From NCBI GenBank assembly GCA_030015575.1, contig JASDDO010000026.1, positions 74,672,530 through 74,736,529 of the forward strand: 64,000 bases of DNA, written 5' to 3'. Made by a program: the position numbers and the translations under genes. Source of the DNA: Agapanthus africanus (Eukaryota > Streptophyta > Magnoliopsida > Asparagales > Amaryllidaceae). The notes under the pieces were generated by a model, which saw nothing but the letters and a program-made list of their open reading frames with translations, was not told the origin of the DNA and made no database searches. Shown in pieces: positions 47,489 to 57,200 of this stretch; the stretch's first letter is position 1, and the number at the start of each line of letters is the position of its first letter.

Positions 47489-48335
47489 CTCTCGTCACGG
47501 AGTGTTTGTATCCGCGAGTTGAGAAGTTTTGCGAGGGATTATTTGTTTCCCAAGCGCCAAGGATTATTTGTGTCCCTGGGGTTTGAAACGAGTCGATGGT
47601 TCCCACGGGGGCGCTGGTGGCTCTGCGAGTCGACGCGGATCAGGAGGCTCTCGTCAAGGAGTGTTTGTATCCGTGAGTTGAGAAGTTTTGCGAGGGATTA
47701 TTTGTTTCCCAAGCGCCAAGGATTATTTGTGTCCTTTGGGTTTCAAACGAGTCGATGGTTCCTATGGAGGCGCTGGTGGCTCTGCGAGTCGACGCGTATC
47801 AGAAGGCTCTCGTCAAGGAGTGTTTGTATCCGTGAGTTGAGAAGTTTTGCGAGGGATTATTTGTTTCCCAAGCGCCAAGGATTATTTGTGTCCCTGGGGT
47901 TTGAAACGAGTCGATGGTTCCCACGGGGGCGCTGGTGGCTCTGCGAGTCGACGCGGATCAGGAGGCTCTCGTCAAGGAGTGTTTGTATCCGTGAGTTGAG
48001 AAGTTTTGCGAGGGATTATTTGTTTCCCAAGCGCCAAGGATTATTTGTGTCCTTGGGGTTTGAAACGAGTCGATGGTTCCCACGGAGGCGCTGGTGGCTT
48101 TGCGAGTCGACGCGTATCAGAAGGCTCTCGTCAAGGAGTGTTTGTATCCGTGAGTTGAGAAGTTTTGCGAGGGATTATTTGTTTCCCAAGCGCCAAGGAT
48201 TATTTGTGTCCTTGGGGTTTGAAACGAGTCGATGGTTCCCACGGAGGCGCTGGTGGCTCTGTGAGTCGACGCGTATCAGAAGGCTCTCGTCAAGGAGTGT
48301 TTGTATCCGTGAGTCGAGGAGTTTTGCTGAAGTCA
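47489..48335 (+). repeat. 159 bp minisatellite with an open 53-residue repeat, O 3' region
   Basis: Five whole units and one partial, starting at 47489, 47648, 47807, 47966, 48125 and 48284. The unit is a multiple of three and has no stop in one + strand frame, giving an open stretch of 299 codons (47453-48352) with repeats of SVCIRELRSFARDYLFPKRQ. It resembles no protein known to me and lies in a region known in Ogre-like elements for fast-changing tandem repeats, so I annotate it as a repeat. Confidence 0.85.
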
Positions 48336-48539
48336 CTGGCTTCTTCGGTTGAAATGAACCGTTGAGGTTTGGCTTCGTCGTTTGACGGAATCCGCTGGGG
48401 AAGTATGGTTCCTTCTTTGTTTATGCCCTTGGATTGTATACAGGGATCGATGTGATCCTAACTGTAGGGCCAAAGTTTTATCATTTCTTCTTTTTATTTT
48501 ATTTTATTTCCGCGATGCTCTATCATTTCAGCATTTATA

Positions 48540-48830
48540 TCGCGAAGGTCGCGATTGCCCAATCATTTCGGCTATTTTTCGCGGTGCCCAATCATTTCGG
48601 CTATTTATTTTATTTTTACTCGTTGCTTTTTACTACGCGTTGCCCAATCATTTCGGCTATATTTTTTTTTATTTTTACTCGCTACTTTTTATTGCGAGTT
48701 GCCCAATCATTTCGGCTATTTCGTATGCATGAGCGGCCTGCTGGCTTTTGCCGTAAACCTGAAATTGGACACCGATTTCGGCATCAGCACCGCTACAATC
48801 GTGATATTACCAGGAGCGAATCATCATTTG
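48540..48830 (-). repeat. ATCATTTCGGCTATTT words, O 3' region
   Basis: Four GCCCAATCATTTCGGCTAT words between 48567 and 48720, then GACACCGATTTCGGCATCAG and TACCAGGAGCGAATCATCAT. The same families are in A (15.3-15.7 kb) and reversed in T1 (9.7-10.1 kb). Confidence 0.75.
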
Positions 48831-48884
48831 CCTCTGTCGTTGTCGAACAAAGGAGGCTTAGCGACCAGGGTTAGGGTCCTGTCG

Positions 48885-49420
48885 GCTAAGGCTTTTGACT
48901 TCATGAGCCGTAAGGGTCTCGTGAAGGTATTTCTCCCTACAAGTCGTGGGGATCTTGTAGGTGTATTTTTTTTTAGGAATCGTAAGGGTTCCAAAGTGTT
49001 TTGTTTCTCTGTAAGTCGTAAGGATCCTACAGGGGGGTTTTCTTCTTGTAAATCGAGAGGACTTACAAGGGTTATGCGAATATATCCCCGGTCACGGATG
49101 GACCTTGGTTAGGAAAACGTTTATTCGCGCCCGTGGATTGTATACAAGGGTCAATATTGAACCACTTGTAGGGCAACATTGGAAGTTTGTGGGGGTTTGC
49201 TTAAGCACAGGTTTATGTCTCTGTAACTTAAGACTTTCAAATCCTATGAGCCGTGAGGGTCCCATAAGAGAGTTCTCCTTACGAGTCGTGAGGATCTCGC
49301 AAGCGTATTTTCTCCTTAGGAATCGTGGGGATTCCTAAGTGTGTTGTTCCCTTGTAAGTCGTAAGGATCTCACGCGGGTGGTTTCTCCTTACAGGGTCGA
49401 GAGGACCCTGTAAGGGTTCT
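48885..49420 (-). repeat. Hairpin words (blocks 2 and 3), O 3' region
   Basis: The best example is CCTTACAGGGTC (49387-49398) with GACCCTGTAAGG (49404-49415), a perfect 12 bp stem around GAGAG. Others at 48900-49065 and 49245-49345 use the stems CATGAGC, TAGGAATC and CTTACAAG with the same loop type. Confidence 0.8.
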
Positions 49421-49424
49421 TTAA

Positions 49425-49892
49425 CGAAGTTGCGCCCTTTCGTGTTTTCACAAACACTCGCCGGTAGTCCTGCTGTTTTTACTCACGGAGCCCTTTCGGG
49501 TTTTCATCCGTGCCCATCTTGCTTATGGACATACCGTTTTTTTTTGTTTTTTTTTTTTTACGAGGTCGCGCCCTTTCGGGTTTTCACGAACACTCGCCGG
49601 TAGTCCTGCTGTTTTTACTCACGGAGCCCTTTCGGGTTTTCATCCGTGCCTTTTTTGCTTATGGACATACCGTTTTTTTTGTTTTTTTTTTATTTTTATA
49701 TGTTTTTTTTTTATATCTCGTCAGCCTAAAGATGCTGCGGTAGTAGTTTAAAGACGTTTCGGTCTGCTATTAGTTTAAGGACATTTCGGTCCGACGTTGA
49801 GAAGGCTGGCTACTGCTTATAAAGCTTGGGCTTAGGAAGACAGCGAGCGGACATAGTCGTCGTCATCTGCCATTGACCTAGGCTGTGGCTCA
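49425..49892 (-). repeat. Duplicated 130 bp block with T-runs, and 27 bp-type words, O 3' region
   Basis: GCGCCCTTTCG..TTTTCAC, ACACTCGCCGGTAGTCCTGC and GGAGCCCTTTCGGGTTTTCA occur twice (about 49432 and 49566), each followed by a T-run. TTTAAAGACGTTTCGGTCTG at 49747-49766 is the site class where copia C entered element A. No gene. Confidence 0.7.
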
Positions 49893-51260
49893 TTAAGCGT
49901 AGTATTTCTTTAAGAAGCGACCGTTTATTGGTCTGAAGAGCCTTTCACCGTGCATGTCCATGAGTAGATAGGCCCCACCCTGGTAGACCTTATCAATGAT
50001 ATACGGTCCTTCATAGTTTGGCTCAAATTTTCCCCGCTTGGCGCGATTGGGGATCATAGGCCTTTTGACCACTAACACGAGTTCACCTTGGCGGAATGTC
50101 CTCGGTCGGGTCAATCTTTCGTATGAGCGCGTCATCTTTGATTTATAAGCTTCTAGATTTTGTTGCGCGATGAGCCGTGTTTCTTCAAGGGCATCGAGCT
50201 CCTCAAGCCGGAGGTGAGCATTTTCTTCATCCGTCAGCTCGTAATGGACTGCCACTCGTAGAGAGGGTAATTCTATCTCGAGGGGGAGTACTGCTTCCGT
50301 CCCGAATACCAACGCGTACGGCGTTGTGTTTGTGGCCGTTTTAAATGTAGTTCGATACGCCCAAAGAGCCTCTTGCAATCTTTCGTGCCAATCTCTCTTA
50401 TTTCGTGACACCGTTTTCTTCATGATCTTCGTCAAGGTCTTGTTGAAGGCCTCAGCTAGACCGTTAGCTCGGGGGTTATAAACTGAGGAATATCTCCAGT
50501 CTATATTGTGCTGCTGTGCGAAGCGGCTAATCTTATGACTTCGGTAGGCTGGCCCATTATCAGAGATGATTCTTCTCGGGGTTCCAAACCGGTATATGAC
50601 ATGCGTTCTGAAGAAATGGAGGATGTTCTCCGTTTTTACTTCCCTCAACGGTACCGCCTCTGCCCATTTGGAGAAGTAATCAGTCGTCGCCAATATGAAA
50701 CGATGTCCCTTTGACGATGCTGGTTCGATGGGGCCGACTATGTCAGTCCCCCACATTTCGAACGACCAACTAGCCACTGTTGGATGCAATGGATTGGGAT
50801 GCTGATGGATGAAGTCCCCATGAATTTGGCATGAATGACATTGCTTCGCATATTCGAGGCAATCCTGCGTCATCGTGGACCAATAGTAGCCCATCCGCTT
50901 TATCTTTAACTTCATCTTAGGGCCTGCTTGGTGGGAACCGCAGAGTCCGTCGTGAACTTCTTGGACGACCCTTCTCGCTTCGTCAGGTCCTAAGCATCTC
51001 AACCACAGAGAATCAAATGACCTCTTGTACAGAGTATTATTGACGAAGGCGAAAGACAGAGCTCGTTTCACGAGCTGATGTCTTATGGACGCTTCTTCAG
51101 GCATCCGGTGGAACCTGAAGTAATCTATGAAAACTTCTCTCCAGTCTTCGGTCTTCTCATGGTCTTTTATTTGTAGGGTCGTCTCCTCGTTCGCTCCTTT
51201 TTCTTCAGACGATTCCGGAGATACTTCTGCTGGGGCAAGCACTCGACGGCTTTGTACCAC
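49893..51260 (-). CDS. O ORF3: integrase
   Basis: 455 codons. The HHCC finger is at about residues 100-150 (VHDGLCGSHQAG, CLEYAKQCHSCQIHG). The core has MWGTDIVGPIEPA, FGTPRRIISDNGPAY and NPRANGLAEAFNKT, the D, D and E blocks. The C-terminus carries LVLVVKRPMIPNRAKRGKFE and GPYIIDKVYQGGAYLLMD, the piece whose tail is also found joined to gag in element A. No chromodomain, as expected of the Tat lineage. It follows ORF2 closely on the same strand. The core looks well preserved. Confidence 0.9.
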   Translation of the reverse strand: MVQSRRVLAPAEVSPESSEEKGANEETTLQIKDHEKTEDWREVFIDYFRFHRMPEEASIRHQLVKRALSFAFVNNTLYKRSFDSLWLRCLGPDEARRVVQEVHDGLCGSHQAGPKMKLKIKRMGYYWSTMTQDCLEYAKQCHSCQIHGDFIHQHPNPLHPTVASWSFEMWGTDIVGPIEPASSKGHRFILATTDYFSKWAEAVPLREVKTENILHFFRTHVIYRFGTPRRIISDNGPAYRSHKISRFAQQHNIDWRYSSVYNPRANGLAEAFNKTLTKIMKKTVSRNKRDWHERLQEALWAYRTTFKTATNTTPYALVFGTEAVLPLEIELPSLRVAVHYELTDEENAHLRLEELDALEETRLIAQQNLEAYKSKMTRSYERLTRPRTFRQGELVLVVKRPMIPNRAKRGKFEPNYEGPYIIDKVYQGGAYLLMDMHGERLFRPINGRFLKKYYA

Positions 51261-51338
51261 GATTCTAACGTCGTCGAGGTTCTCGTCAGCCAGTTCTTTA
51301 GCAAGTTTGGCTAGTGCGTCCGCTTTGCTGTTTTCCGC

Positions 51339-54236
51339 TCACGGTATACTCTCCAAAGTGTAGGAGGAAATTTGGGTTAGCAGTTGTTGCACTTTCTCAC
51401 CGTATTTCACCAACTCCGGTTTGCACGTTTGGTAGTCGTCGTTCACTTGACTGACGACCAGTTGGGAATCCCCATATATGAGTAGGTCTTCAATTCCCAT
51501 GTCAATGGCGATCTCGAGGCCTGCTATCAAAGCCTCATATTCAGCTTCATTATTCGTTCTCGGCTCTGTCAAGGAGAAGGCGAATCGCATTATTCCTCCT
51601 TGTGGGGTTACGAAGATAAGACCTACCCCTGATTTGATCATGGGCGTATTTTGTTTATGCTTTTTCATGGAAGATGCTCCATCGAAATAAAGCTCCCACC
51701 GGGTATCACCACTGTCGATTGCATCAAACGCATGTCTGTCTGGCAAATCGCAATTTAAAGGAGAATCGGCAGGGATGGGATGCTCAGCAAGGAAGTCGGC
51801 GATGGCCTGGCCTTTTACTGCCCTGAGAGGTTGATATGTTATCGAAAATTCCATCAATAGCAGAGCCCATTTAGCGAGTCGTCCCGTCAATATGGCCTTT
51901 GACATTAGGTATTTAAGGAGGTCCACCTTTGAAATGAGACGGACCTCATGTGCCAAAGCGTAGTGCCTAAGCTTTGTTATTGCGAAGATCAACGCCAGGC
52001 AGTGTTTTTCAATGGGAGAGTAATTGCTTTCTGCCCCCAGCAGGACTCGACTTAAGTAGTAGAGTGCCATTTCTTTCCCTTGATCGTTCTCTTGTGCCCA
52101 TAATGCGCCTAAGGAACCTTCGAGGGCGGTTGTATAAAGAATAAGAGGCTTCCCCTTAACCGGAGCAGCCAACACCGGCGGGTTCTGCAGGTATTGTTTG
52201 ATCTCATCCAGTGCGCCTTGGCATTTTTGATCCCAAACGAATGGGGTTCCTTTCTTCATCAGGTGACTATAAGGGCGACACTTTCCTGAAAGGTTGGCTA
52301 TAAATCGCCGTATGTATGCGAGTTTCCCTTGGAGAGATCGCAGCTGTTTGAGAGTCCTCGGCGGAGGCATTTCCATGATCGCTTTAATCTTTGACGGATC
52401 TATCTCAATACCTCGGTGTCGGACGATGAATCCCAGGAATTTGCCCGAGGAAACCCCGAATGCACATTTAAGAGGATTCATCTTCATGTTATATTGCCGA
52501 AGGCGTTGAAACACGGTCTTCAGATGCTCGAGATGTTCCTCGTATGATTTGCTCTTAACTACGAGATCGTCGATATAGCATTCGACGATTTCGTGTATAA
52601 GGTCGTCGAAGATCTTCGTCATGGCCCTCTGATAAGTAGCACCGGCGTTCTTCAAACCGAAGGGCATCACCTTATAACAAAATATCCCGAGAGGGGTCCT
52701 GAAAGCTGTGTGCTTCTGGTCTTCGGGATGCATTTTTATCTGGTTATACCCCGACGAGCCGTCCATGAAGGAGAAAACCTCATGAGTGGATGTATTGTCT
52801 ATCATAAGTTCAGTAACTGGCACTGGGAAATCATCTTTTGGGCAGGCTTTATTAAGATCCCGAAAGTCTACGCATATGCGCACTGTCCCATTTTTCTTCA
52901 TCACTGGGACGATGTTGGCGATCCATTCAGGGTATTGAACTTCCTGGATGAAGCCAGAGTCTATCAGCTTTTTGACTTCGGCGTTGATGCTCATCTCAAG
53001 CTCGAGTCGCATTCTTCTTGGCGCCTGTTTGACTGGCTTGATGTCCGGGGATATCGCCAATTTGTGTACAGCAATTTCTGGATCTAGTCCAGGCATTTCG
53101 GAATAGTTCCACGCGAAGCAATCTTTGTGCTGTAGAAGCACATCCTTCAACGCGGCCACCCTTTCATCAGATAGCAGCTCGCTGATGAATGTCGGTCGCG
53201 GGTCATTTGCCGTCCCCAACTCGATTTTCTTGAGGTTATCTGCAGTAGTGTGGATTCCATCCTCCAGTTCTTTCGGAGCTGGGGGAAATTCTGAGATTAC
53301 CTCATCGCTGTCGTTTTCAAAGCACCAAGGGAGGTTGTTCATGTCCTCGGACTCTTCTTTTAATATTGTCACCACGTGGCAAGTGCGAATTTTCTGCCAA
53401 TCCCAATGCGGAGTTGTTTTTTCTTTTGCAGCCTCGGGTTCGTGCTTCTGTGGCGGCGCTACCCTCCAACTGTCAGACAACGCAAATTTGCCAAGCTGAT
53501 ATTGGTCCTCAACCCAATTCTTAAAGGTGAAGCAATCTTCAAGCGGATGCCCTACTACTCGATGGTAAGAGCAATAACTTGGGTTGGAGACTTCGCCCGC
53601 TTGCTCAGGGTGTTTAGACTCTGGCAGAGTAAGCATTTGATGTTTTAGAGCAAGATCAAGTATTTTCCTTGTTTTGTTCCGAGGAAACGAGTATGCTCGA
53701 CCCATTTTCTTCATGAGGGCTAAGTCAATAACGCTCGACTCTCGGATGCGTGGCTTCTTAGCTCTGTCTTGTGGTTGTCGAGCACCTTTTCGGCCCCTCG
53801 ACTTGTTTTTGCTTTCGCGTCGAACCCTTTTTGTAGCAGGCTGACGTGGGGCAACATCTTCGTTCTTTACTGCCTGTCGAAGAAGACGCTGTGTCTTGGA
53901 TTTCTCATAGATTGCCATTTCACGATCGTGATCATCTCGGGCTTTTTGACTCACATCCTTTATAAGTTTGCTCATCTGGTCTTCAGACGATGGACTGGGA
54001 AGTCTTGTGTCAGGAATTTTTGCTGGTTCGGGATTAGCGTCCTCCCATTGAGCGTCCGCCTCTTCATCGAAGTCATACATGGCATAACAGCTGTTTATTA
54101 GCTCCCGTTTCTTTGAGCGAACATACCCGAGCCCTTTCGTTTCCGTTCTCCCGTTAGGCAGTTTGCATTGAGTTCCGGGAACGTTCCAGACCTTGTCATA
54201 GAATTTGGCTTTTCTGACGGTCTGTGTGAAGGACAT
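51339..54236 (-). CDS. O ORF2: gag-like module, reverse transcriptase and RNase H
   Basis: 965 codons. Residues about 85-125 are a charged coiled-coil stretch (MSKLIKDVSQKARDDHDREM); about 175-260 repeat the gag knuckle module (MGRAYSFPRNKTRKILDLAL, YCSYHRVVGHPLEDC). RT follows (VRICVDFRDLNKACPKDDFP, MPFGLKNAGATYQRAM, CYIDDLVV near residue 555 as the catalytic YxDD), then the connection domain and a second, plant-type RNase H (WELYFDGASSMKK, NNEAEYEALIAGLEIAID, IYGDSQLVVSQV). The dual RNase H region fits Tat/Ogre. It begins within bases of the ORF1 stop; Ogre elements are known to join gag-pro to RT by splicing. Confidence 0.9.
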   Translation of the reverse strand: MSFTQTVRKAKFYDKVWNVPGTQCKLPNGRTETKGLGYVRSKKRELINSCYAMYDFDEEADAQWEDANPEPAKIPDTRLPSPSSEDQMSKLIKDVSQKARDDHDREMAIYEKSKTQRLLRQAVKNEDVAPRQPATKRVRRESKNKSRGRKGARQPQDRAKKPRIRESSVIDLALMKKMGRAYSFPRNKTRKILDLALKHQMLTLPESKHPEQAGEVSNPSYCSYHRVVGHPLEDCFTFKNWVEDQYQLGKFALSDSWRVAPPQKHEPEAAKEKTTPHWDWQKIRTCHVVTILKEESEDMNNLPWCFENDSDEVISEFPPAPKELEDGIHTTADNLKKIELGTANDPRPTFISELLSDERVAALKDVLLQHKDCFAWNYSEMPGLDPEIAVHKLAISPDIKPVKQAPRRMRLELEMSINAEVKKLIDSGFIQEVQYPEWIANIVPVMKKNGTVRICVDFRDLNKACPKDDFPVPVTELMIDNTSTHEVFSFMDGSSGYNQIKMHPEDQKHTAFRTPLGIFCYKVMPFGLKNAGATYQRAMTKIFDDLIHEIVECYIDDLVVKSKSYEEHLEHLKTVFQRLRQYNMKMNPLKCAFGVSSGKFLGFIVRHRGIEIDPSKIKAIMEMPPPRTLKQLRSLQGKLAYIRRFIANLSGKCRPYSHLMKKGTPFVWDQKCQGALDEIKQYLQNPPVLAAPVKGKPLILYTTALEGSLGALWAQENDQGKEMALYYLSRVLLGAESNYSPIEKHCLALIFAITKLRHYALAHEVRLISKVDLLKYLMSKAILTGRLAKWALLLMEFSITYQPLRAVKGQAIADFLAEHPIPADSPLNCDLPDRHAFDAIDSGDTRWELYFDGASSMKKHKQNTPMIKSGVGLIFVTPQGGIMRFAFSLTEPRTNNEAEYEALIAGLEIAIDMGIEDLLIYGDSQLVVSQVNDDYQTCKPELVKYGEKVQQLLTQISSYTLESIP

Positions 54237-54239
54237 CCC

Positions 54240-57200
54240 TTAGCGTTTCAGCAGTTTCTTCAAACCTTCGGTATAATATCTGGGAAGACGGATAGGCTGA
54301 AGCCTGTCGAGCGTGGGATCCGCGCCATGCCAAATTTCTTTTTCCACCTTGTTTTCTTCAGAACGGTAGAATAGGATTGCCTTCTCGCCTTTTCTTCCGG
54401 GAGGGATATAGAATGTCTGCAATTCTTCTACGCTGTTGGTGTCGAGTGCATCCAGTTCTTTGTAATGTTCAAGCGGCACCATGGTTACCTGTAGACTTCG
54501 CTCTTCATCAGTGGAAATCTGTATTGAGGGCCGAGCGGGGAATACAGCATGAACTTCATCCTCTGAGTCACTACCGAAGATCAATGAAGGAACAGATGGT
54601 CCTGGCCTGGTGGACTGGGATGGACCTGAATAAATTATATCCTCCTCCTCCTCGGTGTCACTGCCGAAGACAGGGATGGTTGCGTTAGTTTTGTTCTCCG
54701 GTTTGTGACACCTTTCCGTGTCTTCGAAACTCGGTAAGAAGTATTTGGCATCTTCATACTTGCGAACTTCGTTCACGGAAAACGGATTCAACTCTCCTGC
54801 CACTGTGTACTCGAGGCCATCCCTAGAATACTTCATGCACTGATGCTGTGTAGAAGGGATGATATTGTATTCGTGTAGCCATGGTCGGCCGAGCAGAGCA
54901 TTGTAGCACGTCTTGGCGTCTATAACGTGGAATTTGATGTCTGTGACGAGCACCCCGAAGCGTAGCGTCAATATCACAGATCCAAGAGTCTTTGAGGATT
55001 GCGAGTCGAAACCGGAGATGGTGATTTTGTCCCGGGCGAGGTGTTGGACACTCATGCAAATCTCCTTTAACACTCGCACATTGAGTAAATTGACAGACGA
55101 TCCGTTATCGACCAAGATTTTTCCTATCTTTATGTCATGGCAGTATCCCGAGACATAAAGGGGGCGATTGTGTTCACACGTCCCGAGGAGAAGGTCTTCA
55201 TCACCAAAAGCAACGTCGGCTGTGTGCACCTCTTCCAATTCATCCTTCATCTTTTGTTCGGCTAAGAAGACTTGGAACTGGTCCGGATCTTGTAGGGCCT
55301 TAATCAAAGAATCCCTCGCTTCTTTCGATAGCAATAGGGCATCGAGAATGCTGAGTTGTGAGGGTAGCTTTCTCAGATGCGCCAAGACATTGTAATCTAC
55401 TTTATTCCTTTTTGGGGGATTCTTGGCGGTTAACTCTTCCGCAACTTGGTCATCCAGAGCGATGTCTTCAGAGACCTTCTCTTTCCCTTTGTTTTTCTTA
55501 TTCAAGGGTCCGAGGTTCTTTTCGGGTAATGTTCGATTGCGCAGCTGTATATTCTCGCAGGCCTTCAGTTCTTTTTCTTTTCCCGAAGTGGATTCTTCGA
55601 AGAGGGGGCCGAGCTCTAGCTCTTCATCGGAGTCGCTCCCAAATGTAGGCACTTGTGACCCGGTAGTGTTAACCATGTGACAATTGCCGGCAGTTCTTTC
55701 AAGTTCTTTAGTCGTATTTCTTTGCTCTCGGCGAATTTTACGTTTTTCCCGTTTAAATCGTTGTCGATTAGCGACGTATCCTTGCCACCATCCATTGAAA
55801 GCTTTGCAATCTTGGGTGGAATGCGAGACCTTCTGATGGTATAAGCAATAAGAGGGGTGCATTTTTACCGCGCCAGTAACTTTTTCTTCAGAGGGTGGTA
55901 GCTTCATACCCATCGATATGGCCTTAGCAAATTTCTTTTTTATCTTGAATTGGCTTTTGTCAGTGGTGGAGGCATTTTGCTCCAACGGGATCATTTCAGC
56001 TTCTTCCTCAAGTCGCTGACGCTTAGCCCTTTCGAATATAGCCGTCTCGCGTTCTCGATCAGCCTTGCTTTTCAACCGAGCTTCATTAAGAAACGCGCTA
56101 ATCATTTCAACCGGTAACCCTGGGGTTCCTGATTCGGCATTTGCCCCCAGCGTTTCAGTGCCAGAAGTTCCTTCATCGTTCGTGGTCGAATGGGAGATCA
56201 TATAACAGCTTGCCACATATTCGTCAGATTCATCCGATGAACTTTCTCCTTCATCTTCTTTTTGGAAGACGTGATCAAGGAAATCTTGGAGCGTGATGGG
56301 AGTTCGCGCCTTTTGGTTATATTCATACAGCACATCGATTTGCTTTTGTAAGTCCGTGCGCTTGTCACCAGGCTTAACGGGCTTCTTAGATTTCTTCTTC
56401 TTCTTTTTCGAAGATTTTGACGGCTGACTATGAGCGCTTGAACTGCTACCATCGGTCTTCGGAATCGGTCGTGGCTTCAACATCCCTTCAATAACCTGCG
56501 GTTCCAAGGGGTTCTTCCACTTGACCGCTGGACAGGTCTGAAGATCATTTAGCATTCTCCTCGTTTTGGCTGATAATACAACCTCCCAGGGAGCTTCTTC
56601 AATGACGGAGCATGTTGCCCCCGGCGTATTCGTCCCCTTAGAGGTGTGGGGCTGCGGAGGATTAACCTTCCATTTGTCAGATAGCGCAAATTTGCCCTGA
56701 CGGTACTGGTTCTCAAGCCAATTCTTGAAAACGTAGCAATCCTCAATCGGATGGCCTAGCACTCGATGGTAAGGGCAGTAATTGGGCTCGTTGACGTCGT
56801 TCGGTTGCAACGGACGTTTTGGATCTGGCAGATTTATGAGTCTGTTGCGCAACGCCAGCTCGAATAGCCTCCTTGTTTTATCACGGGGGAAGGAGTAAGC
56901 ACGTCCCATCCTGTCCTCAAGGGGTACGTATGGGCGCGCATTGTTTGGACGAGCAACCGGCTTCGAGTCGCTCGGTTGTTGTTGGGCATTAGCGACAATG
57001 ATCGCTTTTCCCTTTCCTTTATCGTTTCGGGAGTCCGGCTTCGGGAGAGGGGGTTTATGGCCCATCTGGTCCATCTGCGCTAATTTGTCGATCAAAGCCT
57101 GGAAGGAAGTCGGCTTGAAGAACATCATGAACTGCGAGATGGTTGCCTGTGGATCAAGCGTTCCAACAAACATTCCCACCGCAGGGGCTTCTTCTATGCG

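Noticed and set aside
47453-48352. 299-codon open frame as a gene
   Set aside because: It is made wholly of the 159 bp minisatellite; openness follows from the unit length.
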